From positions 1-64,000 of the forward strand of contig NZ_BMZE01000002.1 of assembly GCF_014652635.1 (NCBI RefSeq): DNA of 64,000 nucleotides, read 5' to 3'. A program made the position numbers and the translations under genes. Under the pieces are notes generated by a model, which had not been told where the DNA came from, made no database searches, and worked only from the letters and a program-made list of their open reading frames with translations. Below are positions 43,579 to 53,294 of the stretch, piece after piece. Positions within the stretch are counted from its first letter, which is position 1. Each line of letters opens with the position of its first letter. This DNA is from Devosia pacifica (lineage in GTDB: Bacteria; Pseudomonadota; Alphaproteobacteria; Rhizobiales; Devosiaceae).

Positions 43579-44270
43579 TGTGCCGAGCCTGTCAGTGCGA
43601 AGTCGCGCGCGCGACGAAACTCCTGGGCAGGCTTTGGCTCGACGAACACCGAGATCGACCCCAGCGTCAGATCGTCCAGCACCGGCGCGAACCAGGCCTC
43701 CGCAACCTCCCGGATTTCAGGCAGGGCCTCGGCGTCCAGTTGATCTGTCAGCGTCATGTGAAAGAAGAACTGCTCGGCAACGTACGGATAGCCATACCGA
43801 TCGAGGAGTTCGCGCTGGCGCTCATCCAGTGGATTGGCAAGCCGACGGCCAAGTTCGCGTTCAGTCAAGGGCGCGCGTAGGGGCTCTACCGCTTCAACGC
43901 AGGCTTGGGCAAAGTTTTCGAGTTCCGCTGGCGCCTCTACCGGCACAAGGGCGAGGAACCCGTCGAACTCCGCAATCTTCATCGGGCCAAGATGCAGCGG
44001 CCGATATGCGCTGGCGATATCAGAGGTTACGGCGTCGAATTCGTCCCGCCCGAAGCCGGGTTTGAGACTGACCGGCGAGCGCAACGTGGCATGGAATCCG
44101 TAGCGGTTGGGTGATCCGGTAAAGTTCAGCAATCGGTCACGCTCCATCCCGGCGACCGGCCCCTCGAAGGTTTCACCGGTCTCGGCATCGCGTCCAAGCC
44201 ATTGCGACGCGCGCTCCCACAGCGCGCCGGTAGCCGGCGGCGCGTAATAAATTGCGTAGCGTTCAGCCAA
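43575..44270 (-). CDS. DUF1045 2H phosphoesterase, phosphonate-cluster protein
   Basis: This encodes 231 aa from a TTG at 44270 following GGGGGTG; an ATG 18 codons upstream gives an untypical N-terminus. Two HxT-type motifs, HATL at 60-63 and HMTLT at 171-175, are the paired active-site signature of 2H phosphoesterases. DUF1045 proteins accompany phn genes and probably process a cyclic phosphate intermediate. It is first in the phn operon. Confidence 0.82.
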   Translation of the reverse strand: MAERYAIYYAPPATGALWERASQWLGRDAETGETFEGPVAGMERDRLLNFTGSPNRYGFHATLRSPVSLKPGFGRDEFDAVTSDIASAYRPLHLGPMKIAEFDGFLALVPVEAPAELENFAQACVEAVEPLRAPLTERELGRRLANPLDERQRELLDRYGYPYVAEQFFFHMTLTDQLDAEALPEIREVAEAWFAPVLDDLTLGSISVFVEPKPAQEFRRARDFALTGSAQ

Positions 44271-44431
44271 GCTACACCCCCGAATCCCGGATCTGCTTAT
44301 ATCTAGAGTCAGGGCGCATAACACGCTGGCTTGTCAACGTCTTGACGCAACGAATGTCAGCGGCCACTGGACTCTATGCGTTGTGCGCACCATTGTGCGC
44401 CGCGCCGTGCCAAAACCATCAATGAGAGATC

Positions 44432-45685
44432 ATGGACCGCCAACTGCTTGAAGCCTTGTTCCGGCAAGCCGTCGCCGCTGCGCAACCAGAACTGGCCGTC
44501 AAGAACCACCTTCCTGAAAAGCCGCGTGGGCGCACGATCGTTGTTGGGGCCGGCAAGGCATCTGCACAAATGGCCCGAGCTCTCGAGAGCGCCTGGGACG
44601 GACCGCTATCGGGTCTGGTGGTCACGCGCTACGGCTATGGCTGCGCATGCGAGCGCATCGAGATTGTCGAGGCCAGTCATCCGGTGCCGGACGCAGCTGG
44701 GCTTGAAGCGGCGCGGCGGATCAGATCGCTGGTCAGCGGGCTGACAGAGGACGATCTGGTCATTGCTTTGGTCTCGGGTGGCGGCTCGGCGCTCTTGCCG
44801 GCCCCTGCCGCCGGCCTCACGCTTGAGGACGAACAGGCGATCAACTCGGCGCTCTTGGCTTCGGGTGCCCCGATCGATGTCATGAACATCATCCGCAACG
44901 CGTTTTCGACAATCAAGGGCGGGCGGCTGGCGCTCGCTGCAGCACCGGCGCGCGTTGCGACGCTTGTGGTGTCAGATGTCCCCGGCGACGATGCTGCCGT
45001 GGTCGCCTCGGGTCCCACGATTGCAATGGCTGGAAGCCGACAGAAGGTGCGCGATCTCGTGCACCTCTATGATCTTGACCTGCCCGCCCCGGCCCGCGCG
45101 CTTCTCGCTGGCGAAGACAATCCATCCCCCCATCCCGATGATGCGGCGTTTACCGACAATACGGTCTCGATCATCGCATCGGCGGCGCGCTCCCTCGAGG
45201 CAGCGGCTGCAGGCGCTGAAGAGCACGATATCGCTGCTGCGATCCTGTCCGATTCTGTCGAGGGGGAAGCGCGCGAAGTCGCACAGGTTCACGCCGCGAT
45301 CGCTCGCGAGATTGCAGCCCGTAACCGCCCGTTCCGGCGCCCGGTGCTGTTGCTTTCAGGCGGCGAAACGACGGTTACCGTACGCGGCAAGGGACGCGGC
45401 GGACGCAATGCGGAGTTCCTGCTCGGCCTCGCTCTCGCAATCGATGGCGTCGAGGGCATCAGCGCGATTGCGGGCGATACCGATGGCATAGACGGCTCGG
45501 AAACCAATGCCGGGGCCTTTGCCGATTGGAGTTCGGCCAAACGTATGCGCGAAGCCGGGCTTGATCCGCAGGCATTGCTGGCGAGGAATGATGCTTTCAG
45601 CGCCTTCGAGGCCGTGGGCGACCTGCTGATGACCGGCCCCACCGGCACCAACGTCAACGACTTTCGCGCAATTCTGGTGCGGTAG
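44432..45685 (+). CDS. glycerate 2-kinase (MOFRL family)
   Basis: This encodes 417 aa. The N-terminal domain has VVGAGKASAQMARALE and LVSGGGSALLPAPAAGLTL; the C-terminal MOFRL part has LLLSGGETTVTVRGKGRGGRNAEFLLGLAL and AGDTDGIDGSETNAGAF. It phosphorylates glycerate to 2-phosphoglycerate. It is followed at 78 nt by a sugar dehydrogenase-like gene on the same strand. Confidence 0.93.
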   Translation: MDRQLLEALFRQAVAAAQPELAVKNHLPEKPRGRTIVVGAGKASAQMARALESAWDGPLSGLVVTRYGYGCACERIEIVEASHPVPDAAGLEAARRIRSLVSGLTEDDLVIALVSGGGSALLPAPAAGLTLEDEQAINSALLASGAPIDVMNIIRNAFSTIKGGRLALAAAPARVATLVVSDVPGDDAAVVASGPTIAMAGSRQKVRDLVHLYDLDLPAPARALLAGEDNPSPHPDDAAFTDNTVSIIASAARSLEAAAAGAEEHDIAAAILSDSVEGEAREVAQVHAAIAREIAARNRPFRRPVLLLSGGETTVTVRGKGRGGRNAEFLLGLALAIDGVEGISAIAGDTDGIDGSETNAGAFADWSSAKRMREAGLDPQALLARNDAFSAFEAVGDLLMTGPTGTNVNDFRAILVR

Positions 45686-45763
45686 AGCAAAATCTTGGGG
45701 CCGCCGCTTCACAGCGTAGTACCCGGTGCTCTATCAAGCGCCGAGCAGTTTGGGAGGAAGACC

Positions 45764-46702
45764 TTGGCAAAAAGAAAGATCGCCGTCATCGGTGTCGGCA
45801 AGATCGCGGTGGATCAGCACCTGCCGGTAATCGACAAGAGCGAGGATTTCGAGGTTGCAGCCACCGTTTCGGGGCGCGGCGTGCAGCATCGGGACCTGCC
45901 GGTTTTCAAGACACCCGCGGAGCTCTATGCCGCGATGCCGGAGGTGCAACTGGTCTCCATCTGCACCCCTCCGGGCGTGCGCCATGCCTATGTCCGTGAA
46001 GCGATTGATGCGGGCAAGGACGTGATGCTGGAAAAGCCGCCAACGCCGACGATTTCCGAGCTGGATGACCTCGTCAATTACGCCAGTCAGAAAGGGCGCT
46101 TGCTCTTCCAGACCTGGCATTCGCGCTATAACGCCGCCGTCGACAAGGCTCGCGACATCCTTGCCGAGGAAGGGGTCAAATCCGTCCGCATCGACTGGCG
46201 GGAAAGCGTACGCAAATGGCACCCCGGACAGGACTGGGTATGGGAACCCGGCGGGTTCGGCGTTTGCGACCCCGGCATCAACGCGCTGTCGATCTTCACC
46301 AAGATCATGCCGTTTCCGGTCTTTGTGGAAAGCGCGCGCCTGAGTTTTCCCGAGAACCGGCAGACACCGGTGGACGTCGAAATCGTCTTCAAATCTGGTC
46401 AGATTCACCAGCCCGAGATGACCGCTGGCTTCAACTGGCTGGAGGAAAGCGGCGAGATCTGGACCATTGCCATCGACACGGTGAAGGGTTCGCGGCTCAA
46501 GCTCGAAAAGGGTGGCACTGTGCTGCGGGTGGACGACGAAATCGTACTCGAGGCCCCATCTGAAGAATACGAACGCATATACGAACGCTTTGCCAGCCTG
46601 CTTGACGCCGGTGAGAGCGAAGTCGACGATGCGCCGCTCAGGCTCACCGCCGACATGTTCCTGCTGGGCGCGCGGGTCAACACGGCCCCATTCGAGTGGT
46701 AA
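45764..46702 (+). CDS. Gfo/Idh/MocA oxidoreductase, D-galactose 1-dehydrogenase-like
   Basis: This encodes 312 aa from a TTG at 45764 behind GGGAGGAAG; the upstream extension has no such site. The Rossmann motif IGVGKIAVDQHLP is at the N-terminus and DVMLEKPPTPTISELDDL carries the EKP signature. The segment TWHSRYNAAVDKAR and WEPGGFGVCDPGINALSI fit the Gal80/galactose dehydrogenase group. It probably oxidizes an aldose to its lactone with NAD(P). Substrate not proven. Confidence 0.85.
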   Translation: MAKRKIAVIGVGKIAVDQHLPVIDKSEDFEVAATVSGRGVQHRDLPVFKTPAELYAAMPEVQLVSICTPPGVRHAYVREAIDAGKDVMLEKPPTPTISELDDLVNYASQKGRLLFQTWHSRYNAAVDKARDILAEEGVKSVRIDWRESVRKWHPGQDWVWEPGGFGVCDPGINALSIFTKIMPFPVFVESARLSFPENRQTPVDVEIVFKSGQIHQPEMTAGFNWLEESGEIWTIAIDTVKGSRLKLEKGGTVLRVDDEIVLEAPSEEYERIYERFASLLDAGESEVDDAPLRLTADMFLLGARVNTAPFEW

Positions 46703-46706
46703 GCTC

Positions 46707-47633
46707 TTAGCGCCCCGCTTCGGTCAGCCGGGACAATTCGTCTTGGCTGAGTTGCAGGCGGACGCCTTTTGCCAGCGATTCCAGCTGTTCAAGGCTGGTC
46801 GCCGAGGCAATGGGCGCCGCGACACCCGGCTGCGCGATTAGCCATGCCAGCGACACCTCTGCCGGCGTGGCATCGTGAGCTTGAGAAACCTCGTCGAGGG
46901 CAGACAGAACCCTGTTGCCCTTGTCGTTCATGTACTTTTCCATGCGCTGGCCACGCGGGCTTTTGTCAAAATCTGCGGACGAGCGATATTTGCCTGTCAG
47001 GAAACCAGCCGCGAGGCTGAAATACGTGAGAATGCCGACTTCCTGCTCGACGGCGAGATCCTGTAACGCACCTTCATAGCGCTCTCTGTCATAAAGATTG
47101 TACTCGGGCTGCTCTGTCTCGTAACGCGGCAGCGATTTGACGACCGACAGTTCCTGCGCCTCGCGAATTTGCTCGGCCGAGAAGTTGGAGGAGCCGATGA
47201 CCCGGACTTTTCCTGCCCGTATCAGCTTGTCATAGGCCTCAAGCGTTTCTTCCTGCGGCGTGTCCGGATCCGGACGATGGCTTTGGTAGAGATCCACGTA
47301 ATCCGTTTGCAACCGCTTCAACGAAGCTTCGATGGAATCGTGGATGTGCTGCGCGCCAAGGCCCTTTTCCTCGGGCGACATTTCAGCGCCGACCTTGGTG
47401 AATATGTGGACCTTTTCGCGATTGCCGCGCGCCTTCAGCCAATTGCCGATCAGCGTTTCCGACTTGCCTTTACCGTAGACATCCGCAGTATCGATAGCGG
47501 TGAACCCATGGTCCAGATAGGCATCGAGAATCCGGAAGCCGGTTTCTTCATCGACTGTCCAGCCGAAGACATTGCCACCAAAAACCAATGGTTCAATGAC
47601 GAGTTCGGAGCGACCGAGTGGGCGGCGATTCAT
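46707..47633 (-). CDS. aldo-keto reductase
   Basis: This encodes 308 aa from the ATG at 47633 behind AGGAGAGAG. The catalytic tetrad can be placed: D and Y in IDTADVYGKGKSE, K in IFTKVG, H in YQSHRPDPD. The C-terminal IASATSLEQLESLAKG is the NADPH-binding segment. Substrate unknown. It converges with the galactose dehydrogenase-like gene, 4 nt apart. Confidence 0.9.
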   Translation of the reverse strand: MNRRPLGRSELVIEPLVFGGNVFGWTVDEETGFRILDAYLDHGFTAIDTADVYGKGKSETLIGNWLKARGNREKVHIFTKVGAEMSPEEKGLGAQHIHDSIEASLKRLQTDYVDLYQSHRPDPDTPQEETLEAYDKLIRAGKVRVIGSSNFSAEQIREAQELSVVKSLPRYETEQPEYNLYDRERYEGALQDLAVEQEVGILTYFSLAAGFLTGKYRSSADFDKSPRGQRMEKYMNDKGNRVLSALDEVSQAHDATPAEVSLAWLIAQPGVAAPIASATSLEQLESLAKGVRLQLSQDELSRLTEAGR

Positions 47634-47749
47634 GTGCTCTCTCCTAGAAAATTGTGGGTGATAAACGCCTGGCGGCGCTTTCCGTTCGCTGGTCAAGATG
47701 ACATCCGGGCGGGCAACGCCAGATCAGCCCGCTAGGCCGAGCCTGTGTT

Positions 47750-47762
47750 TTCCACAGTGGAA
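47750..47762. promoter_or_regulatory. inverted repeat TTCCAC-A-GTGGAA
   Basis: A symmetrical 13-bp site in the 350-bp divergent region between the aldo-keto reductase and the dppA-like gene. Candidate operator; regulator unknown. Confidence 0.3.
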
Positions 47763-47871
47763 TTTTCAATGCCGATCGTCTGAAGGGAGGTTTAGCGGCT
47801 CCAGAGGTCCTGCACAAACGCGTCCTCAAGGTCTGATCCAGTGCTTCCCGAGCATTGCCACGTCAGCATTG

Positions 47872-47887
47872 TTGACCGATTGGTCAA
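47872..47887. promoter_or_regulatory. operator-like repeat TTGACC-GATT-GGTCAA before dppA
   Basis: A perfect 6-bp inverted repeat with a 4-bp spacer, 98 nt before the dppA-like start. The form suits a TetR- or GntR-type dimer, and TTGACC could double as part of a -35 region. The rest of this intergenic region shows no gene. Confidence 0.4.
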
Positions 47888-47985
47888 AAACTTTCGTTGC
47901 ACAGGAAGGGAAAAACGGCTTTTCTGTGCGCCAAGCTGCGGGCGGGAACGACCTGCGGTGCACAATATTTCGGGAGACAAACCAT

Positions 47986-49581
47986 ATGACATTCAAGAAA
48001 AGCCTGCTCATGGCCACTGCGGCCCTGGCACTGACTGCCGGTGCAGCGCAGGCGAAGACACTGGTCTATTGCTCGGAAGGTTCTCCTGAGGGGTTCGATC
48101 CGGCTCCCTACACCTCCGGCACAACGTTTGATGCCTCCTCGCGCGCCATCTATAATCGCCTCGTCCAGTTCACCCCCGGCACCACGCAGACCGAGCCCGG
48201 TCTGGCCGAAAGTTGGGAAGTATCCGAGGACGGCACCGAATACACCTTCCATTTGCGCGAAGGCGTGCAGTTCCACAGCACCGATTATTTCACGCCGACG
48301 CGCGATTTCAACGCCGACGACGTGCTGTTCAGCTTCGAGCGCCAGTGGCAGGAAGATCATCCCTGGCACAGCTACTCAACCGGCATCACCTGGGAATACT
48401 TCAACTCGATGTCGATGGGCGATCTGATCGAGAGCATCGAGAAGGTCGACGACTATACGGTCAAGTTCACCCTGACCCGCCCGGAAGCTCCGTTCATCGC
48501 CAATATGGGCATGGACTTCGCTTCGATCCTGTCGGCCGAATATGCCGCCCAGCTTGAAGAGTCCGGCAATCTGGATGCCCTCAACCAGCAGCCGATCGGC
48601 ACCGGCCCCTTCCAGTTCGTCGCCTATCAGCAGGATGCCAATATCCGCTATGCCGCGAACCAGGATTACTGGGAAGACGTTCCGGCCATCGACGATCTGA
48701 TCTTTGCGATCACCGTTGATCCGGCCGTGCGCGCACAGCGCCTGCAGGCTGGTGAATGCCAGATCATGCCGTATCCGAACCCTGCCGATCTCGAAATGCT
48801 TCAGTCCGACGAGAACATCAACGTGATGGAGCAGGAAGGGCTGAACGTCGGCTATTTGGCCTACAACACTCAGCAGGAGCCTTTCGATCAGCCTGAGGTG
48901 CGCAAGGCCCTCAACATGGCGATCGACAAGGAAGCCATCATCGAGGCGGTCTTCCAGGGCTCCGGCTCGATCGCCAAGAACCCGATCCCGCCGAGCATGT
49001 GGGGCTATAACGACGATATCGAAGATGATCCGTACGATCCGGAAGCCGCGCGTCAGATGCTCGAAGACGCTGGCGTCACCGATCTTTCGATGAGCGTATG
49101 GGCTATGCCGGTCTCGCGCCCATACAACCCTGACGCACGCCGCATGGCCGAACTGATCCAGGCTGACTTTGCCGAAGTTGGTGTCGACGTCGAGATCGTC
49201 TCGATGGAGTGGGCCGAATATCTCGCCCAATCCACCGCGCTTGATCGTGACGGCGCCGTGCTCCTGGGCTGGACTGGTGACAACGGCGATCCGGACAACT
49301 TCCTCGCCGTGCTGCTAGGTTGCGACGCCGTCGGCAATGCCAACCGCGCGCAGTGGTGCAACGAGGATTTCGAAGCGCTGATCCAGGAAGCCAAGACCAT
49401 CAACGACCAGGACGAGCGTGCTGCGCTTTACGAAGAAGCTCAGGTGATCTTCAAGGAGGAAGCGCCATGGGCAACCATCGCTCACTCGGTGGTCTTCATG
49501 CCGATGCTCAACTCGGTCGAAGGCTATGTGATGGATCCGAAGGGTGGTCACTCCTTCGAAGACGTCGACATCGCTGAGTAA
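47986..49581 (+). CDS. dppA: dipeptide/oligopeptide ABC transporter substrate-binding protein
   Basis: This encodes 531 aa from the ATG at 47986 behind GGGAGA. A signal peptide (KKSLLMATAALALTAGAAQA) is followed by a family-5 binding protein: LVYCSEGSPEGFDPAPYTSG, then VRKALNMAIDKEAIIEAVFQG, then GWTGDNGDPDNFLAVLLGC. It captures peptides in the periplasm for the four downstream proteins. Confidence 0.93.
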   Translation: MTFKKSLLMATAALALTAGAAQAKTLVYCSEGSPEGFDPAPYTSGTTFDASSRAIYNRLVQFTPGTTQTEPGLAESWEVSEDGTEYTFHLREGVQFHSTDYFTPTRDFNADDVLFSFERQWQEDHPWHSYSTGITWEYFNSMSMGDLIESIEKVDDYTVKFTLTRPEAPFIANMGMDFASILSAEYAAQLEESGNLDALNQQPIGTGPFQFVAYQQDANIRYAANQDYWEDVPAIDDLIFAITVDPAVRAQRLQAGECQIMPYPNPADLEMLQSDENINVMEQEGLNVGYLAYNTQQEPFDQPEVRKALNMAIDKEAIIEAVFQGSGSIAKNPIPPSMWGYNDDIEDDPYDPEAARQMLEDAGVTDLSMSVWAMPVSRPYNPDARRMAELIQADFAEVGVDVEIVSMEWAEYLAQSTALDRDGAVLLGWTGDNGDPDNFLAVLLGCDAVGNANRAQWCNEDFEALIQEAKTINDQDERAALYEEAQVIFKEEAPWATIAHSVVFMPMLNSVEGYVMDPKGGHSFEDVDIAE

Positions 49582-49596
49582 CCTGATGTAATCCGG

Positions 49597-49625
49597 CGGC
49601 ACCGGGGCAGTCCGCTCCGGTGCCG
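49597..49625 (+). terminator. hairpin between dppA and dppB
   Basis: A perfect 9-bp stem CGGCACCGG / CCGGTGCCG with an 11-nt loop lies 15 nt after the dppA stop. The following T-run is short, so it probably attenuates transcription or protects the dppA part of the message, giving excess binding protein. Confidence 0.7.
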
Positions 49626-49676
49626 TCTTTCGTTGTGCGGCGCCTAGGGCGCCCCAACGCACAAAATGAGGACTGA

Positions 49677-50684
49677 ATGGTCCGTTTTCTTTTCCACCGG
49701 CTTCTGCTCATCCTGCCGACCTTCATCGGCATCACCATCGTGGCCTTTGCCTTCGTGCGCGTCCTGCCAGGCGACCCGGTTCTTCTGATTGCCGGCGAGC
49801 GCGGCGTCACGCCCGAACGTTATCAGGACCTGATGCAGCAGTTCGGATATGATCGTCCGATCTGGGTGCAGTATTTCGATTACCTCGCCGGAATATTTCA
49901 GGGCGATTTCGGCACCTCGATTTCGACGAAGCGCCCGGTAATCCAGGACTTCCTGACGCTGTTTCCGGCGACGATCGAACTTTCACTTTGCGCCATCACC
50001 TTTGCAGTGGCGCTGGGCGTGCCGATGGGCATCATCGCGGCGGTCAAGCGCGGCACCTGGTTCGATCAGACGCTGATGGGCACGGCGCTCGTTGGCTATT
50101 CGATGCCGATCTTCTGGCTCGGCCTGCTGCTGATCATTCTGTTTTCCGGCATTCTCGGGTGGACGCCGGTCTCGGGGCGCATCTCGCTGATGTACTATTT
50201 CCCGGCCGTAACCGGCTTCATGACGATCGACTCGCTGCTGTCCGGGCAGGAGGGGGCCTTTACCTCGGCGCTGTCGCATCTCATCCTGCCCACGATCACG
50301 CTCGGCACGATCCCGCTCGCTGTCGTCGCGCGCCAGACGCGTTCCGCGATGCTCGAGGTTCTAGGCGAAGACTATGTGCGCACGGCCCGTGCCAAGGGCA
50401 TGCCGACGCGTCGGGTCATCGGGCTGCACGCGCTGCGCAATGCGCTGATCCCCGTGATCACCACAATCGGCCTGCAGATCGGCGTGATGATGGCCGGTGC
50501 CATTCTCACCGAGACGATCTTTTCGTGGCCAGGTGTCGGCAAATGGATGATCGATGCGATCGGACGTCGCGACTATCCGGTGGTCCAGGCGGGCCTGTTG
50601 CTCATCGCGCTCGTGGTGATGACGGTCAATCTCATTGTCGATGTGCTCTACGGGTTGATCAACCCGCGCATCCGGCACCAATAG
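49677..50684 (+). CDS. dppB: peptide ABC transporter permease
   Basis: This encodes 335 aa with six hydrophobic segments and the DppB N-terminus (LILPTFIGITIVAFAFVRVLPGDPV). The EAA-like loop is GEDYVRTARAKGMPTRRVIGLHALRNALIPV. It forms the membrane channel with the next gene. Confidence 0.94.
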   Translation: MVRFLFHRLLLILPTFIGITIVAFAFVRVLPGDPVLLIAGERGVTPERYQDLMQQFGYDRPIWVQYFDYLAGIFQGDFGTSISTKRPVIQDFLTLFPATIELSLCAITFAVALGVPMGIIAAVKRGTWFDQTLMGTALVGYSMPIFWLGLLLIILFSGILGWTPVSGRISLMYYFPAVTGFMTIDSLLSGQEGAFTSALSHLILPTITLGTIPLAVVARQTRSAMLEVLGEDYVRTARAKGMPTRRVIGLHALRNALIPVITTIGLQIGVMMAGAILTETIFSWPGVGKWMIDAIGRRDYPVVQAGLLLIALVVMTVNLIVDVLYGLINPRIRHQ

Positions 50685-50693
50685 GAGGGCGAC

Positions 50694-51614
50694 ATGACAG
50701 ACCCCGCCGCCCCCAATCCACGCGTTAACGCAGACCATCCGCCCGTCGGCCGTGGCGAGCGCTTCCGCGAGTTCTGGTACTATTTCTCGGTCAATCGTGG
50801 CGCAGTCATCGGCGTCTTCGTGTTCTCTCTGCTGGTGCTTGTTGCGATTTTCGCGCCGTGGATCGCGCCGCACTCACCGACCCAGCAGTTTCGCGATGCG
50901 CTTCTCGTTCCGCCTCCTTGGATTGAGGGCGGGCGGGCCGAGTTCCTCTTTGGTACCGACGCCGTCGGCCGCGATATTCTCTCACGTCTTATTCACGGCG
51001 CGCGGTACTCGCTGCTGATCGGCGCTATCGTTGTCACGCTGTCGCTTTCGACGGGCATCATGTTTGGCCTCCTTGCCGGCTACGCCCGCGGTTGGGTCGA
51101 TACCGTCCTGATGCGGCTGATGGATTTGATCCTTGCGTTTCCGTCCCTGCTCTTGGCGCTGGTATTGGTGGCGATCCTTGGCCCGGGCCTCGTCAACACG
51201 ATGATTGCCATCGCGCTCGTCCTTCAGCCCCATTTCACCCGCCTGACACGATCGGCCGTACTGGCCGAGGTCAACCGCGAGTACGTCACCTCGGCGCGCG
51301 TCGCAGGGGCTGGTCATATGCGGCTGATGTTCCGCACCATTCTGCCCAATTGCCTTGCACCTCTGATCGTTCAGGCGACGCTGTCGTTCTCGACTGCTAT
51401 TCTCGACGCGGCAGCGCTCGGCTTTCTTGGTCTCGGCGCGCAACCGCCGACGCCGGAATGGGGCACGATGCTCGCCGAGGCGCGCCAGTTCATTCTGCGC
51501 GCATGGTGGGTGGTCACGTTCCCGGGCCTCGCGATCCTCATCACCGTGCTATCGATCAATCTCGTCGGCGACGGGCTGCGCGACGCGCTTGATCCCAAGC
51601 TGAAGCGGAGCTGA
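50694..51614 (+). CDS. dppC: peptide ABC transporter permease
   Basis: This encodes 306 aa. The DppC-type N-terminus (VNRGAVIGVFVFSLLVLVAIFAPWIAPHSPTQQF) is followed by FLFGTDAVGRDILSRLIHGARYSL, several hydrophobic segments and the coupling loop NREYVTSARVAGAGHMRLMFRTILPN. AGGAGGG lies before the ATG, 9 nt after dppB. Confidence 0.94.
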   Translation: MTDPAAPNPRVNADHPPVGRGERFREFWYYFSVNRGAVIGVFVFSLLVLVAIFAPWIAPHSPTQQFRDALLVPPPWIEGGRAEFLFGTDAVGRDILSRLIHGARYSLLIGAIVVTLSLSTGIMFGLLAGYARGWVDTVLMRLMDLILAFPSLLLALVLVAILGPGLVNTMIAIALVLQPHFTRLTRSAVLAEVNREYVTSARVAGAGHMRLMFRTILPNCLAPLIVQATLSFSTAILDAAALGFLGLGAQPPTPEWGTMLAEARQFILRAWWVVTFPGLAILITVLSINLVGDGLRDALDPKLKRS

Positions 51615-51617
51615 GCC

Positions 51618-52457
51618 ATGCCGCTACTCGAAATCCGCAATCTTTCGGTTGCGTTCGATACGTCCGCGGGCCTGTTCCACGCTGTCGACGGCATCGACAT
51701 CAGTGTAGAATCCCGCGAAGTCCTTGCCATTGTCGGCGAAAGCGGCTCCGGCAAGTCCGTCGCCATGCTTGCGACCATGGGGCTCTTGCCGGAAACCGCC
51801 ACGGTCAAGGCCGATGTCATGCGCTTTGAGGGACGCGACATGCTTGCCATGTCGCCGCAGGAGCGCGGCAAGATCATCGGCAAGGATATCTCGATGATCT
51901 TCCAGGAGCCGGTGGCAAGCCTCAATCCCTGCTTCACCGTCGGCTTCCAGATTGAAGAGGTGCTGCGGCGCCATCTCGGGCTGCGCGGCCGAGATGCGCA
52001 TAAACGTGCGATTGAGCTGTTGGAACTCGTCGGCATTCCAGATCCGGTTTCACGCCTCAAGTCGTTTCCGCACCAGATGTCGGGCGGACAGTGCCAGCGG
52101 GTGATGATTGCAATTGCGATCGCGTGCAAGCCGAAGCTGCTGATTGCCGATGAACCGACCACGGCTCTCGATGTGACAATCCAGAAGCAGATCCTTGATC
52201 TGCTGGTGAGCCTGCAAATCGAGCACGGCATGGGACTGATCCTGATCACGCACGACATGGGCGTGGTGGCGGAGACGGCCGATCGCGTGATCGTCCAGTA
52301 CAAGGGCCACAAGATGGAAGAGGCAGATGTCCTCAGCCTCTTTGAAAACCCGCAATCACGCTACACCAAGGCGCTGCTGTCGGCGCTTCCCGAGAACGCG
52401 GTCGGCGACCGGCTGCCGACCGTTGCAGATTACGATTTCGAGGCGGAAATACGATGA
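51618..52457 (+). CDS. dppD: peptide ABC transporter ATP-binding protein
   Basis: This encodes 279 aa. Walker A GESGSGKS is at 40-47, the signature MSGGQCQRVMIAIA is central, and Walker B LLIADEPTTALD follows. It is shorter than E. coli DppD and lacks most of the C-terminal cysteine-rich extension. It overlaps dppF by 4 nt (ATGA). Confidence 0.93.
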   Translation: MPLLEIRNLSVAFDTSAGLFHAVDGIDISVESREVLAIVGESGSGKSVAMLATMGLLPETATVKADVMRFEGRDMLAMSPQERGKIIGKDISMIFQEPVASLNPCFTVGFQIEEVLRRHLGLRGRDAHKRAIELLELVGIPDPVSRLKSFPHQMSGGQCQRVMIAIAIACKPKLLIADEPTTALDVTIQKQILDLLVSLQIEHGMGLILITHDMGVVAETADRVIVQYKGHKMEEADVLSLFENPQSRYTKALLSALPENAVGDRLPTVADYDFEAEIR

Positions 52458-53290
52458 GCGAGGTCCTGCGCGTCGAAAACCTGGTCCGCGATTACCATGT
52501 TGCCGGTGGTCTGTTTCGTAAGCCGAAGACCGTGCATGCGGTTAAGGGCGTCAATTTCTCGCTCGACAAGGGCCGCACGCTGGCCATTGTCGGTGAAAGC
52601 GGCTGCGGCAAGTCTACGCTCGCCCGGATGATCACGCTGATCGATACGCCGACCGCCGGCCAGATCATGATCGATGGCAAGCGGGCCGAGACAGGCAAGA
52701 GCCTGACGCGTGAGATGCGTCAGAAGGTGCAGATTGTCTTCCAGAACCCATACGGCTCATTGAACCCGCGGCAGAAGATTGGCGACGTGCTGATGGAGCC
52801 GTTGCTGCTCAACACCGACATGCCGGTCAAGGAACGGCGTGACCGGGCGATGGCGATGCTCAAGAAAGTCGGGCTGTCGAGCGAGCACTTTAACCGATAC
52901 CCGCACATGTTCTCCGGCGGCCAGCGCCAGCGTGTCGCGATCGCGCGCGCGCTGATGCTCAACCCCTCCTTCCTTGTGCTCGACGAGCCGGTCTCCGCAC
53001 TCGATCTTTCGGTGCAGGCGCAGATCCTCAATCTTCTGGCGGATTTGCAGGACGAGTTCGAACTTACCTATGTCTTCATCAGCCACGATCTCTCGGTCGT
53101 GCGGTACATCGCCGATGAGGTGTTGGTGATGTATTTCGGTGAAGTGGTCGAGTACGGCTCACGCGATGCCGTGTTCGGCGATCCGCAGCACGAATACACC
53201 AAGACCTTGTTTGCCGCGACGCCACGGGCGGATGTCGAGAGCATCAGGGCGCGTCTGGCACGCAAGCAGCAACTCGCGGCAAATTCGTGA
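52454..53290 (+). CDS. dppF: peptide ABC transporter ATP-binding protein
   Basis: This encodes 278 aa. Walker A GESGCGKST is at 47-55, the signature [15 protein letters not shown] and Walker B FLVLDEPVSALD are intact, and EYTKTLFAATP is near the end. It is the second ATPase of the importer. Its stop is 4 nt from the convergent SDR gene. Confidence 0.93.
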   Translation: MSEVLRVENLVRDYHVAGGLFRKPKTVHAVKGVNFSLDKGRTLAIVGESGCGKSTLARMITLIDTPTAGQIMIDGKRAETGKSLTREMRQKVQIVFQNPYGSLNPRQKIGDVLMEPLLLNTDMPVKERRDRAMAMLKKVGLSSEHFNRYPHMFSGGQRQRVAIARALMLNPSFLVLDEPVSALDLSVQAQILNLLADLQDEFELTYVFISHDLSVVRYIADEVLVMYFGEVVEYGSRDAVFGDPQHEYTKTLFAATPRADVESIRARLARKQQLAANS

Positions 53291-53294
53291 GCCT

